This document shows positions 43,300 through 50,686 of a stretch of DNA of 64,000 bases, piece after piece. This DNA comes from Novosphingobium resinovorum. GTDB taxonomy: Bacteria > Pseudomonadota > Alphaproteobacteria > Sphingomonadales > Sphingomonadaceae. The stretch is taken from assembly GCF_001742225.1 (NCBI RefSeq), contig NZ_CP017075.1:1426001-1490000 (forward strand). The letters run 5' to 3'. A program made the position numbers and the translations under genes. Under the pieces are notes generated by a model that saw only the letters and a list, made by a program, of their open reading frames with translations, was not told the origin of the DNA and did no database searches. The first letter of the stretch is position 1; the number at the start of each line of letters is the position of its first letter.

Positions 43300-45785
43300 C
43301 CGCTCTCTCCGTTAATCCCGCCCTCCATCGGAAAGCGGCGCTCTCGCTCTGGGGCCTATGCCTGCTGGGCGGCGTGGCCGGGGCATTGCTGCTCAATGGC
43401 TATTATGCTTTCGTCATCGGCCAGATCGCGCTCCTGGCCATTGCCGGTATCGGGCTGAACGTGCTGATCGGCCTGAGCGGCCAGTTCAGTTTCGGCCACG
43501 CCGCTTTCTACGCGATCAGCGCTTATGCCGTGGCGATCTGCACGTCGCACGGCTGGTTGCCGTTCTGGCTGGCCTGGCCGCTCGGCGTCGTGGTCGCGAT
43601 CGGCGTGGGCGGCCTGCTGGCTCTGCCTGCACTGCGCGTCAAAGGCCCGTATCTGGCCATGGTGACCATCGCCTTCGGTCTGGTGGTCGAACAGACGTTG
43701 GTTGAAGCCGAAGGCCTGACCGGCGGCCAGAGCGGCATCCTGCAGATACCGCCCCTCTCGCTGGCGGGGATCGTGCTGGGCGACCGGGCGATGGCGATCG
43801 CGGCGATCATCGTCGCAGCGCTGGTGATGACGGCCTATCATGTGCTGTCCGCCAACGGCTGGGGACAGGCCATGCGCGCCGTGCGGGATTCGGAGAATGC
43901 CGCTGCGTCCATTGGCATATCCCCCACGCGCACGCGCATCGTCGCCTTCATGGTATCCGCCGGGTGCTGCGCGCTGGCGGGCGGCCTTTCCGCACCGCTC
44001 AACAGTTTCGTGACGCCGCAGTCCTTCGGCCTCAACTTCTCGATCCTGCTGGTGCTGACGGTGGTGATCGGGGGCACCGGATCGCGCCCCGGACCGGTGC
44101 TGGGCGCGATCGTCATAGGCCTGCTGCCCGAACTGCTCTCTTCCTTCGAAGCGTACCGCGTCCTTGCCTACGCCGCGCTGGTGCTGATCGTGCTATGGCT
44201 GGCCCCCGGCGGCATCGCCGGGATGCTGCGCCTGCCAGCGACCCCGACCGGCGACCGCGCCGACGAGGCCGCCACCATCGCCGCTCTGCTGCCTGCTCGC
44301 CCGCGCGCCGCCCTTTCGGCACAGGGGCTGGGGATCAGTTTCGGCGGCGTGCGGGCGATCACCGACCTCGATATCGCCATCCCTGCAGCGACCGTGACGG
44401 CGCTGATAGGCCCCAACGGCGCCGGAAAATCGACCGTCATCAACATCCTGAGCGGATTTTACCGCTCGGACACCGGCGAACGCAGGATTGCAGACACTTT
44501 GCTCGCGCCCGGCAGACCCTGGCTGTCCGCAAGGGCGGGCGTGGCCCGCACTTACCAGACCTCGGCCCTGTTCGACAGCATGAGCGTGGAAGACAACGTC
44601 CTGCTCGCCATGCGCAAGGGCCGCCTTGGCGCGCTGCACGGCAAGGCGCTCGACCGGACCGGCACGGATGTGCGGCATGCGCGCGCCCTGCTGCTGGCCT
44701 GCGGCTTCGAGGGCGCACCATCGACGATCGCGGGTGTGCTGGCGCATGTCGACCGGCGACTTGTCGAGATCGCCCGCGCGCTGGCGACCGATCCCGACAC
44801 CCTGTTGCTCGACGAACCCGCCGCCGGACTCTCGCAAGCGGAAAAACGCGTGCTGGGCGACCTACTGCGCCAGATCGCCGCAGCCGGGATCGGCGTCGGG
44901 CTGGTCGAGCACGACATGGCGCTGGTGATGAGCGTGTCGGATCAGGTTGCCGTGCTGCGCACCGGCGCATTGATCGCACAAGGCACACCGGCCGAGATCC
45001 AGGCCGACCCTCTCGTGCGCGAAGCCTATCTGGGCGAAAGACGGATCGGCGGACAGGCCCCGGCCGTTCCCAAAGGCGGAGAGCCCTGCCTTGGCGCCTA
45101 CGCGATCCACGCGGGTTATGGCGCAGTCGATGTGCTGCACGGCATCGACATCGAAGTCCGCCCCGGCGAAGCCGTCGCCCTGCTGGGCGCGAACGGCGCG
45201 GGCAAATCCACGCTGATGCGCATCCTTTCCGGACTGATGGCGCCGCGTTCGGGCCATCTCCGGCTCGAAGGCACGCAGATCGGTGCGCAGGACAGCCGCG
45301 CCCGCGTACGCCAGGGGCTGGTACTGGTTCCGGAAGGACGGCAGGTTTTCCCCGAACTGTCGGTCCACGACAACCTGCGGCTCGGCGGCTATACCCGCCG
45401 TGAGAATGCGGCGGCACGCATGTCGGCGATACTGGAGCGCTTTCCCCCTCTTGCCACCATGCTGGACCGGCAGGCCGGGCTGCTGTCGGGCGGAGAACAG
45501 CAAATGCTGGCCATCGGCCGCGCCCTGATGGCCCAGCCGCGCCTGCTCCTGCTCGACGAACCTTCGCTGGGGCTGTCGCCGCAGATGACGTCGGACTTGT
45601 TCGAACAGCTTCGGCAGCTTCGCGACGAAGGCATGGCGATAATGATCGTCGATCAGATGGCCGATCTGGCGCTCAACCTGTCCAGCCGCGCCTATGTGCT
45701 GCGCGGCGGCCATGTCGCAGCGGCGGGAGCATCGGCGCAGATCGCCGCGGACGACAGCCTCGATAACCTGTACTTCGGCGGCTGA
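43296..45785 (+). CDS. Fused branched-chain-type ABC transporter: permease LivM + ATPase LivG + ATPase LivF
   Basis: Encodes 829 aa in one uninterrupted frame, starting from ATG overlapping the livH stop codon. Residues about 1-320 are a LivM permease (LNVLIGLSGQFSFGHAAFY, AVRDSENAAASIGI). Residues about 335-570 are a LivG ATPase (GPNGAGKST, TLLLDEPAAGL). Residues about 590-829 are a LivF ATPase (GANGAGKST, LLSGGEQQMLAIGRAL, LLLLDEPSLGL). LivM-LivG fusions are known. A triple fusion is uncommon. In the LivG part the signature that usually reads about LSYGQQR is VLAHVDRR, so one nucleotide-binding site may be degenerate. No frameshift or stop is seen at the joins. Confidence 0.92.
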   Translation: MTALSVNPALHRKAALSLWGLCLLGGVAGALLLNGYYAFVIGQIALLAIAGIGLNVLIGLSGQFSFGHAAFYAISAYAVAICTSHGWLPFWLAWPLGVVVAIGVGGLLALPALRVKGPYLAMVTIAFGLVVEQTLVEAEGLTGGQSGILQIPPLSLAGIVLGDRAMAIAAIIVAALVMTAYHVLSANGWGQAMRAVRDSENAAASIGISPTRTRIVAFMVSAGCCALAGGLSAPLNSFVTPQSFGLNFSILLVLTVVIGGTGSRPGPVLGAIVIGLLPELLSSFEAYRVLAYAALVLIVLWLAPGGIAGMLRLPATPTGDRADEAATIAALLPARPRAALSAQGLGISFGGVRAITDLDIAIPAATVTALIGPNGAGKSTVINILSGFYRSDTGERRIADTLLAPGRPWLSARAGVARTYQTSALFDSMSVEDNVLLAMRKGRLGALHGKALDRTGTDVRHARALLLACGFEGAPSTIAGVLAHVDRRLVEIARALATDPDTLLLDEPAAGLSQAEKRVLGDLLRQIAAAGIGVGLVEHDMALVMSVSDQVAVLRTGALIAQGTPAEIQADPLVREAYLGERRIGGQAPAVPKGGEPCLGAYAIHAGYGAVDVLHGIDIEVRPGEAVALLGANGAGKSTLMRILSGLMAPRSGHLRLEGTQIGAQDSRARVRQGLVLVPEGRQVFPELSVHDNLRLGGYTRRENAAARMSAILERFPPLATMLDRQAGLLSGGEQQMLAIGRALMAQPRLLLLDEPSLGLSPQMTSDLFEQLRQLRDEGMAIMIVDQMADLALNLSSRAYVLRGGHVAAAGASAQIAADDSLDNLYFGG

Positions 45786-46054
45786 ACCGAGCTCCGGACG
45801 GACACGGCTGGCTCCATGGTGACCGACCTGCCAGCTCGGCGGCAAATGCATCCGGAAAATAGAAGCTGCCCACGCAGATCAAAAGGTCGCGACGACCGGG
45901 ACACCGATCGCCGCGACCGCTGCCGTTTGACAGGGGGTTAGCATTGCTGACCCATCGGCAGCACCCCCAATCTGGGTCGCCGACGCGATCGTACCAATCC
46001 GGATTAAACGGATATGACGACTCACCATCGGCCGACTTGCAAAGGATTTGATTG

Positions 46055-46069
46055 GAACATATAAGGAAC
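46055..46069. promoter_or_regulatory. LexA (SOS) box, GAAC-N7-GAAC
   Basis: GAAC at 46055-46058 and GAAC at 46066-46069 with seven bases between match the alphaproteobacterial LexA operator exactly. It overlaps the ribosome-binding site AAGGA of the radical SAM repair gene, so bound LexA would block expression until DNA damage. Confidence 0.8.
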
Positions 46070-46071
46070 AT

Positions 46072-47313
46072 ATGTCTCGTTCCTCCATCATGGACCGTCT
46101 CGAAATTCTTGCCGATGCCGCCAAGTATGATGCCTCCTGCGCGTCGTCCGGTACCGCGAAAAGAAACAGTCGTGACGGACGCGGGCTGGGCTCGACGGAG
46201 GGCATGGGCATTTGCCATGCCTATGCCCCGGACGGGCGGTGCATTTCGCTGCTGAAGTTGCTGCTGACGAACCACTGCATCTTCGATTGCCATTACTGCA
46301 TCAACCGCAAGAGCTCGAACGTGCGCCGCGCGCGTTTCACGCCGCAGGAAGTGGTAGATCTCACGCTTTCGTTTTATCGCCGCAACTATATCGAGGGGCT
46401 GTTTCTCTCCTCCGGGATCGTGAAGTCTTCCAGCCATACGATGGAACAATTGATAGAGGTCGCACGTATCCTGCGGGAAGAGCACGATTTTCGTGGATAC
46501 ATCCATTTAAAGACAATTCCGGAGGCGGACCCCGAACTGGTGGCGCAGGCGGGACTGTGGGCGGACCGGGTCTCGATCAACGTCGAACTGCCTACCGATG
46601 CGGGATTGTCTCGCCTTGCGCCGGACAAGAACGCGGCCACCATAGAAGGTGCCATGGGCAGGCTTTCGGGCGCGATAACCGAGGCGCATGATGCTCGAAA
46701 GCGTTTTCGCAAAGCGCCCATATTTGCCCCCGCCGGGCAATCGACCCAGATGATCGTCGGCGCGGACGGCGCCAGCGATGCCCAGATCGTGGGAAAGGCC
46801 AGTACGCTCTACGACCGCTTTGCCCTCAAGCGCGTGTACTATTCCGCCTTCAGTCCGATCCCCGAGGCCAGCGCCGTATTGCCTCTGAGGCGCCCGCCGC
46901 TGATGCGGGAGCATCGGCTCTATCAGTCCGACTGGTTGATGCGCTTTTACGGTTTCGCGCCGCAGGACGTGCAACAGGCGACCGAGGATGACGGCATGCT
47001 GCCGCTCGACATCGACCCCAAGCTCGCCTGGGCGCTCAAGTTCCGGGACCGGTTCCCGGTCGATCTGAACCGCGCCCCGCGTGAAGCGATGTTGCGGGTG
47101 CCGGGGCTTGGCGTGAAGGCGGTCGATGCGATCCTCGCCGCGCGGCGGCATCGATCGATCCGGCTGGAGGATCTCGCGCGGCTCAGCATCTCGGTGAAGA
47201 AGCTGCGGCCTTTCATCGTCACCGACGACTGGCGCCCCACCCTGCTCCTCGACCGCGCGGACCTGCGAGCGCGCCTTGCTCCACCGGCGCAGCAGATGGA
47301 ATTGTTCGCATGA
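46072..47313 (+). CDS. Radical SAM DNA modification/repair protein linked to UdgX
   Basis: Encodes 413 aa starting from the ATG at 46072, with AAGGA 6 bases upstream. A further ATG at 46090 is possible. The radical SAM [4Fe-4S] motif is TNHCIFDCHYC (C69, C73, C76). A helix-hairpin-helix DNA-binding motif lies near the C-terminus (AMLRVPGLGVKAVDAILAAR). It belongs to the family that is found next to UDG-type genes and is annotated as putative DNA modification/repair. The chemical reaction is not established. The following UdgX gene overlaps by 4 bp (ATGA) and the promoter has an SOS box, so both act in the damage response. Confidence 0.9.
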   Translation: MSRSSIMDRLEILADAAKYDASCASSGTAKRNSRDGRGLGSTEGMGICHAYAPDGRCISLLKLLLTNHCIFDCHYCINRKSSNVRRARFTPQEVVDLTLSFYRRNYIEGLFLSSGIVKSSSHTMEQLIEVARILREEHDFRGYIHLKTIPEADPELVAQAGLWADRVSINVELPTDAGLSRLAPDKNAATIEGAMGRLSGAITEAHDARKRFRKAPIFAPAGQSTQMIVGADGASDAQIVGKASTLYDRFALKRVYYSAFSPIPEASAVLPLRRPPLMREHRLYQSDWLMRFYGFAPQDVQQATEDDGMLPLDIDPKLAWALKFRDRFPVDLNRAPREAMLRVPGLGVKAVDAILAARRHRSIRLEDLARLSISVKKLRPFIVTDDWRPTLLLDRADLRARLAPPAQQMELFA

Positions 47314-48713
47314 TCGCCGCGGCCATCGGGCAGCCCGACGACTTCGAGGCCTGGCGCGACGAGGCCCGGCGGCTGGTCGCGCGCGGCATAGCGCCCGAGG
47401 CGACGGCCTGGGGCGATGCGGACGGTTCGGCGGATCTTTTCGCCGCACCGTCGTCGCCCCAGTCTACGGAACCCTTGCGTCAGGTGCGGGCGAGCCGGGC
47501 TTTTCTCGACCTTGCCGGAAGCGTCGTCCTGCACTGCGACGCCGCGCGGCTGGGGCTGCTCTATCGCGTGCTCTGGCGGCTGCAGGACCGGCCTCGCCTG
47601 CTCGAGGATGCCGCCGATCGCGACGTCGCAGCGCTGGAGCGCATGGCGAAGCAGGTCCGGCGGGACATTCACAAGATGCGCGCTTTCGTCCGTTTCCGCA
47701 GCGTGGCCGACGAAGACGGGATCGAACGCTTCGTCGCCTGGTTCGAGCCCGAACACCGGATCGAGCGCGCCAACGCCGACTTCTTCGTCAACCGCTTCGC
47801 CAGCCAGCGCTGGTCGATCCTGACGCCCCGCCTTTCCCTGCACTGGGACGGGGAAGTATTGCTGGAAGGCCCGCCCGCATCGCGTGCGGACGCGCCGGCT
47901 GAAGACGCGACCGAGGACCTGTGGCTCGGCTACTATCGCTCGATCTTCAATCCGGCGCGGCTCAAGGTCGGCATGATGCTCAAGGAGATGCCGCGCCGGT
48001 ACTGGAAGAACCTGCCCGAAGCTCGCCAGATTCCCGATCTCATCGCGGGGGCGCACAAGCGCGAGGCTGCGATGATCGCCAGCGGTGCCGATCTTTTCGA
48101 GCAGGAAGCCGCGCCCTTCAGCCTGCAGGCCATCGCCGAAGGTATCGTACAATGCCGCCGCTGTCCGATCGGGTGCAACGGCACGCGCGCCGTCATGGGC
48201 GAAGGGCCGCAGACCGCCGACCTCATGATCGTCGGCGAACAGCCCGGCGATACCGAGGAGCGCGAAAATCGCCCCTTCATCGGGCCAGCCGGGCAATTGC
48301 TCGACCGCGCGCTCGGCGAGGCAGGCGTGGACCGGACGGCGGCTTACGTCACCAACGCGGTCAAGCACTTCAAGTTCGCCCCGCGCGGCAAGCGGCGATT
48401 GCACCAGGCCCCTACGGCGGGCGAGATAGATATGTGCCGCTGGTGGCTCGACAACGAACGCGCGCTGGTAAAGCCGAAAGTCGTGCTGGCCCTTGGCGCG
48501 AGCAGCGCGCGCGGCTTGCTGGGGCGCACCCCGGCGATCGGACGCGAACGTGGCCGGGCACTTTACCTGCCCGACGGCACACGTGTCTGGCTCACCGCGC
48601 ACCCCAGTTACCTGCTTCGTCTCGACGGTGAGAGCCGGGAGCGCGAACAGGGGCGCTTCGCTGAAGATCTTGCCGGTCTCGCGCAGTTGCTTGCGGCGAG
48701 TGGAGTCGGCTGA
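47310..48713 (+). CDS. udgX: DUF4130-UdgX fusion, uracil-DNA crosslinking protein
   Basis: Encodes 467 aa. Residues about 1-255 are the DUF4130 domain that accompanies the radical SAM partner (DIHKMRAFVRFR, ERANADFFVNRFASQRWSI). Residues about 270-460 are a UDG-family domain with an FeS site (CRRCPIGC 282-289), GEQPGDTEE (309-317), the R-loop GKRRLHQAP with H365, and AHPSYLLR. In UdgX this His forms a covalent bond to uracil-containing DNA. The canonical R-loop reads RRIH. Here Ile is Leu. It is co-expressed with the radical SAM gene under the SOS box. Confidence 0.92.
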   Translation: MIAAAIGQPDDFEAWRDEARRLVARGIAPEATAWGDADGSADLFAAPSSPQSTEPLRQVRASRAFLDLAGSVVLHCDAARLGLLYRVLWRLQDRPRLLEDAADRDVAALERMAKQVRRDIHKMRAFVRFRSVADEDGIERFVAWFEPEHRIERANADFFVNRFASQRWSILTPRLSLHWDGEVLLEGPPASRADAPAEDATEDLWLGYYRSIFNPARLKVGMMLKEMPRRYWKNLPEARQIPDLIAGAHKREAAMIASGADLFEQEAAPFSLQAIAEGIVQCRRCPIGCNGTRAVMGEGPQTADLMIVGEQPGDTEERENRPFIGPAGQLLDRALGEAGVDRTAAYVTNAVKHFKFAPRGKRRLHQAPTAGEIDMCRWWLDNERALVKPKVVLALGASSARGLLGRTPAIGRERGRALYLPDGTRVWLTAHPSYLLRLDGESREREQGRFAEDLAGLAQLLAASGVG

Positions 48714-48773
48714 GTGCAACTCCGAAGGCCTCCGCGCGTTCAACAGGACGGCAAACATTGAAGGGGAATGGTC

Positions 48774-49028
48774 ATGGCCAGCGAATGCACTGCCTACCGC
48801 GATACCAAGGGCGGACTCCACAGCAGCCCTGAGCGCGCGACGCTCGAAGACCTTGCCGGCGTATTGGGCCGGGTCGGGGACGAAGGCGGGATGACTTCGG
48901 GTGTGGCCCGCATGATCTTCGACAAGCGCAGCGAAATCGAACGGATCTTCGCCGAACATGACCACATGCTGGAAGCAGCTCCCCCGGCAGCGATCGAGCC
49001 GGGGCATCATATTCGCGCAGTGAACTGA
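48774..49028 (+). CDS. Small protein of unknown function
   Basis: Encodes 84 aa. The ATG at 48774 has AAGGGGA eight bases upstream and is favoured over the ATG at 48768. Visible features are a charged N-terminus, a Gly-rich centre (LGRVGDEGGMTSG) and a helix MIFDKRSEIERIFAEHDHML. No signal peptide, membrane segment or known domain is seen. It follows udgX by 60 bp on the same strand and could be co-transcribed with it or have its own promoter. Confidence 0.6.
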   Translation: MASECTAYRDTKGGLHSSPERATLEDLAGVLGRVGDEGGMTSGVARMIFDKRSEIERIFAEHDHMLEAAPPAAIEPGHHIRAVN

Positions 49029-49161
49029 AATTCTCTCGACCTGATCTTTCCTCGTCCCGGCACCGCGGTCGATGTCGGGACGACGGTACTTCCCCGAAGG
49101 CGTGCGAACGTCTATCAGGCTGCCCGACCAAGAGTAGCCCCAGACTTCGCGCCCCTTCTTC

Positions 49162-49686
49162 GTGACCGCAGAAACTTCCCCCACAGCCGGCCTTGAAGCG
49201 GCTTTTCTCGAACATCGGGAGAAGCTGCTGCGTTTTATGCGCGCGCGCGGCGCGGGGGATGCGGCTGAGGACCTCGTTCAGGAGGTCTGGCTCAAGATCG
49301 GCGCCAGCCGTCCCGGTCCGGTTGCATCACCGCTGTCCTATCTGTTCCGCACCGCCGACCTGCTGATGATCGACCGTTTCCGTTCGACCCGGCAGGCGGA
49401 CGCGCGCGCTCGCGACTGGACCGAGGTGAATGCGGGCGATCCGCCGGGCGTTTCCGCCGAGCCTTCCGCCGAACGCCGCCTCGCCGCCGCGCAGGAAGCC
49501 GCCAGCGTTCTTGCCCTGCTTGACGGCCTGGGCGCGCGGGTGGCGACGATCTTCCGCCGCCACCGCATAGAAGGCACGCCGCAGAAAGTCGTGGCGAGCG
49601 AAATGGGCCTGAGCCTCAGCACCGTCGAAAGCGACCTGCGCGTCGCCTACCGGGCGCTCGCGGAATGGAAGGAACGCTCGAAATGA
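49162..49686 (+). CDS. ECF sigma factor, FecI-like
   Basis: Encodes 174 aa starting from GTG at 49162. Region 2 includes LVQEVWLKIGAS and FRTADLLMIDRFRSTRQ, and region 4 carries VVASEMGLSLSTVESDLRVAYRAL as the helix-turn-helix that reads the -35 element. The size fits ECF sigma factors. It is followed by FecR-like and TonB receptor genes, the standard cell-surface signalling arrangement in which ligand binding outside releases the sigma factor to transcribe the receptor gene. The GTG start is likely as no ATG lies nearby. Confidence 0.9.
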   Translation: MTAETSPTAGLEAAFLEHREKLLRFMRARGAGDAAEDLVQEVWLKIGASRPGPVASPLSYLFRTADLLMIDRFRSTRQADARARDWTEVNAGDPPGVSAEPSAERRLAAAQEAASVLALLDGLGARVATIFRRHRIEGTPQKVVASEMGLSLSTVESDLRVAYRALAEWKERSK

Positions 49687-49743
49687 AGCCTGCGATGAGG
49701 CTGCAGCCGATCGGCTCCGTCATCGCCGGTGAAGGAGCGCCCG

Positions 49744-50682
49744 ATGGCGAACGACATGGCGAATAAAGATGTGATCCGGGACGAAGCGCTCGGCTGGGCT
49801 GTGCGAGCCGGTGACCCCGCGTTCACCGACTGGGAAACGTTCACCCTCTGGCTGGAGGCCGATCCGGCGCACGCGCGCGCCTATGACGACATCGCGGCCT
49901 CGGTGGCCGATGCAGCCGAACTCGTCGCCGCCTCCGCTCCGGCCAACGACGACGCCTCGTCCGCCGAACCGCCGCGCCGCCGCCGTCCCTGGCTGGCAAG
50001 CGCGATCGCCGCGAGCCTCGCCGTCGTGGCCGGGTTCTGGGCCTTCCAGGGCCAGCAGCGCGATCTCTACACCGTCGAGACGACACTGGGCGAGACCCGC
50101 CGGGTCACGCTCGACGCCGATACCCGCATCGAACTCGCGGGCGGCACCGCCGTCGAGTTCGACCGCAAGGACAAGCGTTATGCCCGGCTCGAACACGGGC
50201 AGGCGCTGTTCACCGTGCGCCACGATGCCGCGCACCCCTTCGAGGTCGCCGTGGGCGAAGAACGGCTGGTCGATATCGGCACCGTCTTCGACGTGCGCCG
50301 CGATGCACAGGGGCTGAGTGTCGCGGTCTCCGAAGGCGCCGTGCAGTTCGATCCGGATGGCGCCGACGTGCGCGTATCGCCCGGCGAAGTCCTGCGCCGC
50401 CCGGCTGGGACGAGTGAATACACACTTGCCCGCCTTCCCGTCGAGCAAGTCGGCGAATGGCGCGAGGGTCGGTTGACCTTCGAAGGTGCCACGCTGGATG
50501 ACGTCGCCGCGCAGCTCAAGCGAGCCACCGGCATCGAGTATGTCGCGGCATCCGGCGGGTCGGGCGCGGTTTCCGGCTCGATCCTGGTGGCGCCGCTGCG
50601 CAAGGATCCGGGCTCCATAGGGCCGCTGCTGGGACTGTCGGTACGGTCCGAAAACGGACGCTGGGTGATCGGCTCGCACTGA
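49744..50682 (+). CDS. FecR-family anti-sigma regulator
   Basis: Encodes 312 aa starting from the ATG at 49744, preceded by AAGGAG. The cytoplasmic N-terminal DUF4880 part has DEALGWAVRAGDPAFTDWETFTLWLEADPAHARAYDD. A single membrane helix (WLASAIAASLAVVAGFWAF) follows, and the periplasmic FecR domain begins YTVETTLGETRRVTLDADTRIELAGG. The C-terminal LTFEGATLDDVAAQLKRATG is the secretin/TonB-like interaction segment. It transmits the signal from the receptor's N-terminal domain to the sigma factor. It sits 57 bp after the sigma gene and 4 bp before the receptor gene. Confidence 0.93.
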   Translation: MANDMANKDVIRDEALGWAVRAGDPAFTDWETFTLWLEADPAHARAYDDIAASVADAAELVAASAPANDDASSAEPPRRRRPWLASAIAASLAVVAGFWAFQGQQRDLYTVETTLGETRRVTLDADTRIELAGGTAVEFDRKDKRYARLEHGQALFTVRHDAAHPFEVAVGEERLVDIGTVFDVRRDAQGLSVAVSEGAVQFDPDGADVRVSPGEVLRRPAGTSEYTLARLPVEQVGEWREGRLTFEGATLDDVAAQLKRATGIEYVAASGGSGAVSGSILVAPLRKDPGSIGPLLGLSVRSENGRWVIGSH

Positions 50683-50686
50683 GGCG

